DNA from: Bacteroidota bacterium
Lineage (GTDB): Bacteria; Bacteroidota; Ignavibacteria; Ignavibacteriales; Ignavibacteriaceae
Assembly: GCA_022564295.1 (NCBI GenBank)
Contig: JADFLR010000009.1
Span: 84,596 to 148,595, forward strand
Direction of reading: 5' to 3'
Length of the DNA: 64,000 nucleotides
Below are positions 8,185 through 15,724 of the stretch, in pieces. The notes under the pieces were generated by a model, which saw only the letters and a list, made by a program, of their open reading frames with translations, was not told where the DNA came from and searched no databases. The translations under genes and the position numbers were made by a program. How positions within the stretch are numbered: position 1 is the stretch's first letter; each line of letters starts with the position of its first letter.

Positions 8185-8844
8185 TCATTGCTTTAATTTA
8201 TCTTTAAACACTTTTTCAAACTTTTCAACTTTTGGTACTATTACAAAAGAACAATAGCCCTGGTTGGGATTATTCTCATAATAGTTTTGATGATAATCTT
8301 CTGCTTTAGTGTAGTTGTTATACTGTGCTATTTCCGTAACAATTGAGTCCTCCCACACACCTGATTCATTAAGAGCTTTTTTATATTCTTCTGCTTTTTT
8401 CTTCTGCTTATCATTGTGATAAAATATAACCGACCTGTATTGTGTTCCCACATCGTTGCCTTGCCGGTTTAAAGTTGTCGGATCATGTGTCTTCCAAAAT
8501 ATTTCAAGCAGATCATCATAAGTAATAATATCAGGATCATAATTAATTTGTATTACTTCTGCCGAACCGGTTTCACCACTGGATACCTGTTCGTAAGTCG
8601 GATTTTTAACTGTCCCGCCCGCGTAACCGGATTCAACTTCTTTAACACCATTTACTCTTTCAAAAACGGCTTCGCTGCACCAAAAGCAGCCGGAGCCAAA
8701 TGTTGCTTTTTCCAATTTGCTATCTGCACCTTTCTTTAAAGTAAAATTGTCCGTAATGGTTTGCCCTGCTGTTTGGAATCCCAATAATGCAAAGGAAAAT
8801 ACCGACAAAAAAATTGTATTAACATTTAAAATATTCTTTCTCAT
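8185..8844 (-). CDS. msrA: Peptide-methionine (S)-S-oxide reductase, exported
   Basis: A 219-residue MsrA with the catalytic GCFWCSEAVFERV motif (about residues 53-65) and the family segments GYAGGTVKNPTYEQV, FWKTHDPTTLNRQGNDVGTQYRS and EDYHQNYY. It reduces the S-epimer of methionine sulfoxide in oxidised proteins. An N-terminal hydrophobic segment (NIFLSVFSFALLGFQT region) suggests export to the periplasm. It is convergent with the Spy-like gene. Confidence 0.95.
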   Translation of the reverse strand: MRKNILNVNTIFLSVFSFALLGFQTAGQTITDNFTLKKGADSKLEKATFGSGCFWCSEAVFERVNGVKEVESGYAGGTVKNPTYEQVSSGETGSAEVIQINYDPDIITYDDLLEIFWKTHDPTTLNRQGNDVGTQYRSVIFYHNDKQKKKAEEYKKALNESGVWEDSIVTEIAQYNNYTKAEDYHQNYYENNPNQGYCSFVIVPKVEKFEKVFKDKLKQ

Positions 8845-8994
8845 CTTTCATTATTAAATACTAAATTATATAATATTTAAGATGATATAAGTATTAGCAT
8901 TTATCAAGACAAATTCCAGTATTTAGTCGTCTTAAAATAAAAAATACGTTAGTCGGCAGTTTTACAAATCATTAAAACTCATTCGTTTTTTGAT

Positions 8995-9034
8995 GAGAAA
9001 TTTCTCAATTTTGAGCAATACATATTTATATTTG
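8995..9034 (+). promoter_or_regulatory. Palindrome and possible promoter before the 828-aa oxidoreductase
   Basis: GAGAAATTTCTC (8995-9006) is a perfect 12-bp palindrome. A Bacteroidota-type TAnnTTTG box (TATATTTG, 9027-9034) follows, 31 bp before the ATG at 9066. The palindrome could be an operator. Both assignments rest on pattern only. Confidence 0.3.
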
Positions 9035-9065
9035 TTATAACATTTTACATCTTATAAAATAAAAC

Positions 9066-11552
9066 ATGGGCGTACTAAAAAAATATTTTAACTGGCTGCA
9101 GAAAGATGTTCCAACCGGCGAAGTAGAACGCTACCCTGAAATAGATGAAAATGGTGAAACATCTGTAAAAGGAATTTATATAATTGGCGATCTTACCGGT
9201 ATTCCACTGCTTAGGCTTGCTGCAGAAAGCGGTACTAATATAATAAACCGTTTTGAGAAAGATGAAGAGTTTCAAAAACAGAGAAGAAGCAATAAAGATA
9301 ATTCGGTTTATGATTTGGTGATTGTTGGTGCGGGTCCGGGCGGAATAGCCGCAGGTATTGAAGCAAGCAAGCATGGCTGGCAATTTAAGATACTAGAATC
9401 CTCACAAAAGTTTAACACCATCACTAACTTCCCAAAAGGCAAACCGATATTTGCAGAGCCGGAAGATTATATACAGAAATCCGATCTTAAAATTAATGAC
9501 GGTACAAAAGAATCATTGCTAACCGATCTTGAAAATCACATTAAAGATATTGACCTGCCCATAAACGAAGGCGTAATGGTTGAAAAGATTGATAAGAAAA
9601 ACAATCATTTTGAACTGATAACAAAACGCGAAAATTATAAGGCGCTTCGCATAATTCTTGCAATAGGCAAAACGGGGAATGCAAGTATGTTAAATGTCCC
9701 GGGTGAAAATCTTCCCAAAGTTTTCAACCGCCTTTTTGATCCAGCCGATGCTGCAGGACAGGAAGTTCTCGTAGTTGGCGGCGGCGATACAGCGTTGGAA
9801 ACAGCAATTGCAACTGCAAAATATGCTTATTCCGCAACTCTCTCTTACAGAAAACCATCTTTTGCAAGACCAAAGGAAGGAAACGTGGAAGAATTTAGCA
9901 ATTTGGTTAATGAAGGTAAAATTAAATTGCTCACGGAAACCAATGTGGAAGAAATAAAAGAAAATGAGGTTATCCTCACTGATAAATCGGGTAAAGAAAT
10001 TACGCTTAAAAACTCTATGGTTTTCACAATGATCGGAGGAGAATTACCCACTCAATTCTTTAAGCGAAGCGGCATAAAAATGGAGGGCGAGCTTTCGCTA
10101 AATGCAAAACTACAATTTGCTTTACTTCTCTTAGTTTCGGGTGTGATTTATTTTGGGAAAAGCAGTGCTTATTTTTATAAAGATTTATTCGGCATAACTG
10201 GTTCTTTTGGGGAAGCTATTGGTTATCTCATTACTCCAGAATTTTGGGGTAAGTTTTTAACCTTCCCGGGTGTTTTGCTTTCCACACTTTTCTCTGAACA
10301 GGTAAGAATATGGAGTGTTACAAAATATATTAGCGCCGCTGTTGCATACTTTTGTTTTATAGCTGTTGTTATACTTGGAATATATTTGCTTATCAAATTT
10401 ATTAAGGATAACTATAAAACATTCTCATTAAATTGGAAGACATTCAAATTCGCATACTTCATTTCGGTTGCGATATTCTTTGCGGTTGTCTTCTTCGGAG
10501 GAAGATATTTTGGTGTGCTTGTATTCGATAAACCTCAAAGCTTTTGGTACACAGGATTATATTCGCTTACGATTTTAATCTTCGGCTTGCGAAGAATAAA
10601 AATGAAACCGACAACATATATTAAATTACAAACGTGGACTTTAATTTCAATACAGGCACTACCGTTGTTCATTTTACCCGAATTTGTTTTCCCTGCAATG
10701 GGCAGCGCCGGGATGCTTGGTGGGAATGATGGATTTATAATGTCTCAGGTCTTCCCAAAAGAAAGTTATTGGAGATCATACGGCTTTATTCTTGCATGGC
10801 CGCTGAATATGAACAATCTTTATAGTTCAAATATCACAACATTCTGGTTGTTATTCAGTTTGTTTCAAACGTTTGTGGTTATTCCTTTTATAGTTTACAA
10901 ATGGGGCAAAGGTGCTTACTGTGGGTGGATTTGTTCCTGCGGCGCTTTGGCAGAAACACTCGGTGATGAATACAGAACTCTTGCACAGCACGGTCCAAAA
11001 GCAAAGAAATGGGAAAACTTCGGACAGTGGGCCTTACTTGCGGCATTTATCATTACCGGATTGAAACTAATAAGTGTTCTTCACAATACCGAAATTGCTA
11101 TTATCAATGAATCAGTCTCTTACACTGCAGATTTTTTTCACAAATTTTATTACATAGGAATTGATGTTGTTTTTGCCGGAGTGCTTGGTGTTGGTGTTTA
11201 CTTCTTTTTAAGCGGAAGAGTTTGGTGCAGGTTTGGCTGCCCGCTTGCGGCGCTCATGCATATTTATAATCGCTTTTCTCCTTACAGAATTTTTTCGGAA
11301 AAGAAGAAATGTATTTCCTGTAACATCTGTACAAAGGTTTGTCATATGGGAATTGATGTTATGAACTATGCCAACAAAGGTATCCCGATGAACGATGCGG
11401 AATGTGTTAGGTGCTCGGCTTGTATCGTTAACTGCCCAACTCAGGTTTTGTCTTTCGGCTCATTACCAAAAGGCGATACTAAAAATGAATCTTATAAAAA
11501 ACTGGATATTGATTTAACGAACAAAGCAGCCGCCTGGGGAAGTGGTTTGTAG
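9066..11552 (+). CDS. Fused FAD/NAD(P) oxidoreductase - membrane polyferredoxin
   Basis: An 828-residue fusion. The N-terminal third is a thioredoxin-reductase-like flavoprotein: GAGPGGIAAG at about residue 82 binds FAD, and GGGDTALETA at about 236 binds NAD(P). The redox-active CxxC of thioredoxin reductase is absent. From about residue 345 there are several hydrophobic helices. CGWICSCG and CRFGCPLAA motifs of the NapH/NosR/CcoG type follow. At about residues 748-800 there are two [4Fe-4S] ferredoxin motifs (CISCNICTKVCHMG and CVRCSACIVNCP). This suggests electron transfer between NAD(P)H and a membrane or periplasmic acceptor, direction unknown. A decayed 47-bp copy of part of this gene lies at 11726-11772. 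Confidence 0.88.
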   Translation: MGVLKKYFNWLQKDVPTGEVERYPEIDENGETSVKGIYIIGDLTGIPLLRLAAESGTNIINRFEKDEEFQKQRRSNKDNSVYDLVIVGAGPGGIAAGIEASKHGWQFKILESSQKFNTITNFPKGKPIFAEPEDYIQKSDLKINDGTKESLLTDLENHIKDIDLPINEGVMVEKIDKKNNHFELITKRENYKALRIILAIGKTGNASMLNVPGENLPKVFNRLFDPADAAGQEVLVVGGGDTALETAIATAKYAYSATLSYRKPSFARPKEGNVEEFSNLVNEGKIKLLTETNVEEIKENEVILTDKSGKEITLKNSMVFTMIGGELPTQFFKRSGIKMEGELSLNAKLQFALLLLVSGVIYFGKSSAYFYKDLFGITGSFGEAIGYLITPEFWGKFLTFPGVLLSTLFSEQVRIWSVTKYISAAVAYFCFIAVVILGIYLLIKFIKDNYKTFSLNWKTFKFAYFISVAIFFAVVFFGGRYFGVLVFDKPQSFWYTGLYSLTILIFGLRRIKMKPTTYIKLQTWTLISIQALPLFILPEFVFPAMGSAGMLGGNDGFIMSQVFPKESYWRSYGFILAWPLNMNNLYSSNITTFWLLFSLFQTFVVIPFIVYKWGKGAYCGWICSCGALAETLGDEYRTLAQHGPKAKKWENFGQWALLAAFIITGLKLISVLHNTEIAIINESVSYTADFFHKFYYIGIDVVFAGVLGVGVYFFLSGRVWCRFGCPLAALMHIYNRFSPYRIFSEKKKCISCNICTKVCHMGIDVMNYANKGIPMNDAECVRCSACIVNCPTQVLSFGSLPKGDTKNESYKKLDIDLTNKAAAWGSGL

Positions 11553-11725
11553 AAAGATCTTCCTTTCCGCTGATATCTGGGAAGTTTTAAGAACTAATCA
11601 TTATTCGGAGTAATGATAAAAGTACAGGCAGTGGGAGATAGGGAAGCATTGGCAAAGAACGATAGGCGGGTTATAACAATCGATTTGGGAAATGACATTA
11701 AAAAAGAATTGGAATTGCTGAGAAG

Positions 11726-11772
11726 CTCAATCCTTTAAACGAAGCATCATAAAAATGGAGGGTGAGCTTTCT
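11726..11772 (+). pseudogene. Remnant duplicating an internal piece of the 828-aa oxidoreductase gene
   Basis: The 47 bases match 10051-10097 at 41 positions. The reading frame is kept, giving KRSIIKMEGELSL where the gene at 9066 reads KRSGIKMEGELSL. It is read through for a few codons and then hits a stop. It looks like the last recognisable trace of a second, related gene copy or of an old tandem duplication. Confidence 0.6.
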
Positions 11773-11823
11773 CTCCCTATTTTTACTTGAGTAATGCCAT
11801 TTTCTTTAATCTTAACAAAAAAA

Positions 11824-11847
11824 CCCTGCCTATGTTATTAAGCAAGG
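11824..11847 (-). terminator. Orphan minus-strand terminator
   Basis: On the minus strand, CCTTGCTT and AGGCAGGG pair (with G-U wobbles) and are followed by seven T residues. No minus-strand gene lies upstream. The sequence closely matches the terminator at 12952-12977 (shared GCCTATRTTATTAAGCA), suggesting a duplicated or leftover 3' end. Confidence 0.5.
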
Positions 11848-12144
11848 ATTGGAGAAGTTGAATAATAGTGGGTAATGGTTTTATAGCAAGTGTGATTGTT
11901 GGAAAAGACAATAATTTTCTTTCTATTTCACTAGAGAATTGTAAGAAGTACAATTAAAATAAGAGAAAATGGTAAATGTGTTTGACTATATTTGTAATAA
12001 CATACTTACTAGTTCATTTGCAGTTAAACCGCATTGCGCCTGCATGTCGGCAGACAGGTTTATTGAGAAGTTATCTGAAATTTTGATGGTTTGTTTGAAG
12101 GAGGCATTGTCTTTTGAACTATGGAATAAAGCAAGGAGGATAAA

Positions 12145-12678
12145 ATGACTAGTTTTCTGAATCGTATGCTGCGGGCAGCTAAGTTAGATGTTAATCTGTA
12201 TGAAGAGGTTGAGGCTGACACCGGGGCCATGCGTCAGGCCATGGGAGTGGTAGTTCTCTCCAGTATCGCCGCTGGAATAGGCAGCATTGCTACAGGAGGG
12301 CTTGATGGGATTTTGATGGGGACGATCGCCGCCCTTATCGGCTGGTATGTTTGGGCCTTTCTAACTTACTATATTGGCACGAAATTCCTGCCAGAGCCAC
12401 AGACCAGAGCAGATCTCGGTGAGTTGCTACGCACTATTGGCTTTTCAAGCTCTCCCGGTTTGATTCGAGTATTAGGTATCATCCCCGGGTTGGGAGGGGT
12501 GGTTTTTCTAGTGGCGTCTATTTGGATGCTGGTAGCAATGGTGATTGCGGTCAGACAAGCCCTTGATTATGAGAGCACATTACGAGCTGTAGGAGTTTGT
12601 GTGATCGGCTGGATCATTCAAACGTTAATATTTGCGTTATTGTTTTTTATTTTGGGTGGTGCTGAAATACCAGTCTGA
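12145..12678 (+). CDS. YIP1-family membrane protein, compositionally foreign
   Basis: A 177-residue protein with an N-terminal cytosolic segment and about four to five hydrophobic helices (AMGVVVLSSIAAGIGSIA, LMGTIAALIGWYVWAFLTYY, VLGIIPGLGGVVFLVASIWML, and a C-terminal helix), matching the YIP1 architecture. Function in bacteria is not established. The gene is visibly richer in G+C than its neighbours and has a strong AAGGAGG Shine-Dalgarno sequence. An attC-like palindrome lies 30 bp after its stop. These point to recent acquisition, possibly as a single-gene cassette (inference). Confidence 0.85.
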   Translation: MTSFLNRMLRAAKLDVNLYEEVEADTGAMRQAMGVVVLSSIAAGIGSIATGGLDGILMGTIAALIGWYVWAFLTYYIGTKFLPEPQTRADLGELLRTIGFSSSPGLIRVLGIIPGLGGVVFLVASIWMLVAMVIAVRQALDYESTLRAVGVCVIGWIIQTLIFALLFFILGGAEIPV

Positions 12679-12708
12679 TGCTTTGTCATTCAACAATCAG
12701 AACATCAG

Positions 12709-12799
12709 ATAACACAGCATATACACTAGAGGCTTACGCCTTTTTCTTCGGGACATTGCTCCCTTCGATGTAATGTCATATATGCTGGAAAACTTATAC
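12709..12799 (+). other. attC-like imperfect palindrome downstream of the YIP1 gene
   Basis: ATAAC opens the site and CTTATAC closes it. The arms CAGCATATA (12715-12723) and TATATGCTG (12779-12787) are perfectly complementary, with a structured centre containing GGC-TTAC-GCC. The general form (outer core, paired arms, asymmetric centre) is that of an integron attC site, but the closing core departs from GTTRRRY at one or more positions. Confidence 0.35.
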
Positions 12800-12951
12800 A
12801 AGAAAAACAAACTTGATAATTAACAATTAAAGAATACCTCAACCTCTAAAACACACACAATACCCATCAACCAAATCTCATGCCCACGGCTCCATATTCA
12901 AGCCATGTGACAGCCAAGCTCACACACCAATCATAACACTTATTAAAAAAC

Positions 12952-12977
12952 CCCCGCCTATATTATTAAGCAGGGGT
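12952..12977 (-). terminator. Terminator of the T9SS cargo gene
   Basis: On the minus strand CCCCTGCTT pairs with AGGCGGGGG (with wobbles) and is followed by a T run. It lies 27 bp after the stop of the gene at 13004-14167. Confidence 0.8.
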
Positions 12978-13003
12978 TCAAGGAAAGTTATCAGAATTCA
13001 ATC

Positions 13004-14167
13004 TTATTTTAAAAGTATCATCTTTTTAGTCTCAACAAAATTCCCAGATTCAATTTTGTAATAGTAGATCCCACTGGATAAATTGTTTGCATTAAATTGA
13101 ATCTCATAACTGCCCGCTTCTCTAACCTCATTAACTAAAGTTGCTATCTCTACACCTAACGAATTATATATTTTAACAACAACATTGTTCTTTACGGGTA
13201 TTCCAAATTTTATTGTTGTGCTTGGATTAAATGGATTCGGATAATTCTGTTCTAACACATAATCTGCAATGAAACTTGTTGATTCAACCGACACAATCTT
13301 AGAGCGCACTGCAGTACCGGTAGGAAATGAATTAGCAACGTTACTATCCATCATATAAGTAATGTGATCCATTGCATTTGAAGGAATGCCTGCCACAAGA
13401 GGTTTTAACAGAAATGGTGCAGTGCTGTTATCGGGATCGGGCTCGATCGATATAACTCCTGTCATCCCCGAGAGATCAGTTGGGAATGTAAGCCCTGGCG
13501 GTGCATTCACTAAAAAATCTTCGCCTGGGAAAGGCGGTCCCGGATCTGGTCCACTATAAGGATCAGCCTCATCAACCATATCAACTGCCGTAAATGTTCC
13601 GGTTGTTACAGGCATGCCACTTATAACAGCCCATCCTTCATATTTCCAGCCAGTCGGCAAATTAGGTAGAGTAAGTCCTGCCTCTGGTGAGCCACTTGAT
13701 AAATCCAGAAACCATATACCACTTAATTCGTCTGTATTATCCCCGTTGGTTGGTGTAGCAAGTATATACTTTCCATCAATACTCGAATAGTCATCGCCAA
13801 GTGCAGCGGTATGACCGACTGATAACGGTGCATCAAAATCCATAAAACTACCGCCAAGAATATGTGTAGTGCTAGGATCTGGGTCTGGATCGGGAATAGG
13901 TTCGATAGTTAGAACAAAAGTGGTGGCATTTATTAGATCACTTGAATTAACACTAAATATAGTTTGACTTAATTCCCCATTTACATCAACTGTAAAAGTT
14001 CCTGTGGTTACCGGCATTCCGCCTACAATTAACCATCCTTCATATTGATAATTAGCACCGAGATCTTCTAAGCCATTTATATTAAGTGTTACGGTCTGGC
14101 TATTAGCCGAAAAGGAAAATATAAGAACAAACAGTATCGAAGTTAAGAGAAACTTTATTTGTCTCAT
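13004..14167 (-). CDS. Secreted protein with T9SS type A sorting domain and internal repeat
   Basis: The start is ATG 14167, with GGAGGTG just upstream and a signal peptide MRQIKFLLTSILFVLIFSFS. An upstream ATG at 14218 would bury the signal. The mature protein contains two related modules built on YEGWLIVGGMPVTTGTF and YEGWAVISGMPVTTGTF, resembling anti-sigma-K-like or fasciclin-free beta domains; I do not recognise the family. The last ~85 residues are a classical type IX secretion sorting domain (NYPNPFNPSTTIKFGIP ... LSSGIYYYKIESGNF ... KKMILLK). It is therefore exported through the outer membrane by T9SS and anchored or released. Confidence 0.88.
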   Translation of the reverse strand: MRQIKFLLTSILFVLIFSFSANSQTVTLNINGLEDLGANYQYEGWLIVGGMPVTTGTFTVDVNGELSQTIFSVNSSDLINATTFVLTIEPIPDPDPDPSTTHILGGSFMDFDAPLSVGHTAALGDDYSSIDGKYILATPTNGDNTDELSGIWFLDLSSGSPEAGLTLPNLPTGWKYEGWAVISGMPVTTGTFTAVDMVDEADPYSGPDPGPPFPGEDFLVNAPPGLTFPTDLSGMTGVISIEPDPDNSTAPFLLKPLVAGIPSNAMDHITYMMDSNVANSFPTGTAVRSKIVSVESTSFIADYVLEQNYPNPFNPSTTIKFGIPVKNNVVVKIYNSLGVEIATLVNEVREAGSYEIQFNANNLSSGIYYYKIESGNFVETKKMILLK

Positions 14168-14799
14168 AACACCTCCGTTATAATGATTGGATGAAATAAT
14201 TAATTGAACAGCATCCATTTTTTATTTTGAAATCCATATAGATCGATGGAAAGCAAATCAGATAAACGGATAACTTTCAATACCACATTAGTAAAATCAG
14301 GAGTCGATATCCTCACGAAATCATAAAAAATAAATCACAAAATTGTAACAGAGTTGATAATTTTATTGAGTTGTTTATGTAGTTAAGAAAAGGTTGGAAA
14401 AGTTGAAAATTTATCCATTATTTATCATCGCTTGAATGGTATTCTTGTTGGAAGCTGATAAAATCAGGGTCTATCCATTGTTCAATGATACTACCAATAG
14501 ACATTTTATAGTTTGCAACCTCAGAGATCTCCACTTTTTTATCAGTTGCTGAATTGCTTAAGGATTCGCCCTTATTTGTTCCTCATTTGAACCCGGGCCT
14601 TTTTTAATATTCTAACCAATTTGTCACCTGAATATGAGCTTTATGATAATCTCGCAATGATTTTAAAAATAATAAATTTGTTGATTATTTCCCCGAATTT
14701 TTATTAATAATTTTTCTTGTAGCATTCGGGTTCTTTCCTTGAGAATTTATGATTGTCCCGACAAAATACCATATGACAACCAATATTTTTGATGCGAAT
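14168..14799. other. Intergenic region with a possible coding remnant
   Basis: A minus-strand frame without a start codon (about 14418-14580) reads EISEVANYKMSIGSIIEQW before a stop. It looks protein-like but I do not recognise it and it may be a gene remnant. The rest of this 632-bp stretch shows no gene, repeat or RNA that I can support. Confidence 0.35.
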
Positions 14800-15549
14800 T
14801 CATATTTTCAAAAAAATATGTCGGTTTTGAAAATTACTTACTATATCTAAAATATCACCTGCACTTTGGATTTTATAATCCGGCAGCACACTCCAGTCCG
14901 ACGTATCCACATTAAAACCATAAAACGCACCAATACTTACAATCTTTATATCCTTTTTTTTCTCACTTAAAATCTTGTTGGCATTTACTACACATCTAAC
15001 ATCTGTTTCATGATCTCCAATATAAATAACAACTCCCGGTTTATAATCTGTAAGTCTTTCTATACATAAGAGTAATCCATCAGGAAATGGTTTTTGCCTC
15101 TCCATCTTAACTTCTTCATATCCAACAATGTCCTTAAAATAAGATAATAAGTTATTCCCTTTTAAATACCGAATTATATTACTTCTTGAGTTTTGAGAGA
15201 CAATACCTTGGGGATATTTATTTAAGGAATAAATCACATCCTCAACACCATTCATAAGTGGAATGGGTGTATGATCTTTAATCTGGAATTCTGTCCACAT
15301 TCTACCGGCATTGTCTGTTTGTTCTCCGGTTAAACCAAAGCTTTCTTTATAAAATTCCCGCCAATTAGCAGCTTTAATATTTGCCTGATGATAGTTGCTT
15401 AATGAGCTTAAAGCAGGAATTTCTGATGGATTCCCCTTTAATATTTTTGAAACTATTTTTCTTGTTACATTTAAGTTTTTTTGGCGGGAGTCAACGAGTG
15501 TTCCATCATAATCCCAGATGATAGCTAGAATTTTTTTATTTGATGTCAT
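14800..15549 (-). CDS. HAD-superfamily hydrolase (phosphatase)
   Basis: A 249-residue HAD hydrolase. Motif I is DYDGTLVDS at residues 13-21, motif II corresponds to VSQNSRS, motif III includes the Lys of QKPFPDG, and motif IV is YIGDHETDV with the metal-binding acidic pair. A helical cap lies between motifs I and II. Family members are phosphoglycolate phosphatase- or beta-phosphoglucomutase-like; the substrate is unknown. It is monocistronic. Confidence 0.88.
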   Translation of the reverse strand: MTSNKKILAIIWDYDGTLVDSRQKNLNVTRKIVSKILKGNPSEIPALSSLSNYHQANIKAANWREFYKESFGLTGEQTDNAGRMWTEFQIKDHTPIPLMNGVEDVIYSLNKYPQGIVSQNSRSNIIRYLKGNNLLSYFKDIVGYEEVKMERQKPFPDGLLLCIERLTDYKPGVVIYIGDHETDVRCVVNANKILSEKKKDIKIVSIGAFYGFNVDTSDWSVLPDYKIQSAGDILDIVSNFQNRHIFLKI

Positions 15550-15680
15550 AGAATAGATTTTCTGTAATAAAAATTTGTTTGAATCTTACCACTAATATAG
15601 AGTAAAATTGCTACTAATATTTATTGTTTAAATTTTAATCGTTATGAGTTGCTTAAATCTGTTTTTATATAAATAAAAAA

Positions 15681-15699
15681 CCCCCGCAATTTGCGAGGG
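15681..15699 (-). terminator. Terminator of the TonB-dependent receptor gene
   Basis: On the minus strand CCCTCGC-AAATT-GCGGGGG is followed by TTTTTT. It lies 26 bp beyond the stop of the 15725-19054 gene. Confidence 0.85.
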
Positions 15700-15724
15700 T
15701 TTATAAGAGAATATTAGACTTCTT

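Larger units (their letters stand above)
11553..12144. other. Long intergenic region with gene remnant and orphan terminator
   Basis: This 592-bp stretch contains the remnant at 11726-11772, the minus-oriented terminator at 11824-11847 and a CCTG/CAGG hairpin near 12040-12059. It also holds a 41-codon open frame, 11613-11738 (MIKVQAVGDREALAKNDRR at its start), of doubtful coding value. No complete gene was seen. AAGGAGG just before 12145 is the Shine-Dalgarno sequence of the YIP1 gene. Confidence 0.6.

Noticed and set aside
9075..9383. 102-codon minus-strand frame at the start of the 828-aa gene
   Set aside because: Antisense shadow of a strongly supported coding region.
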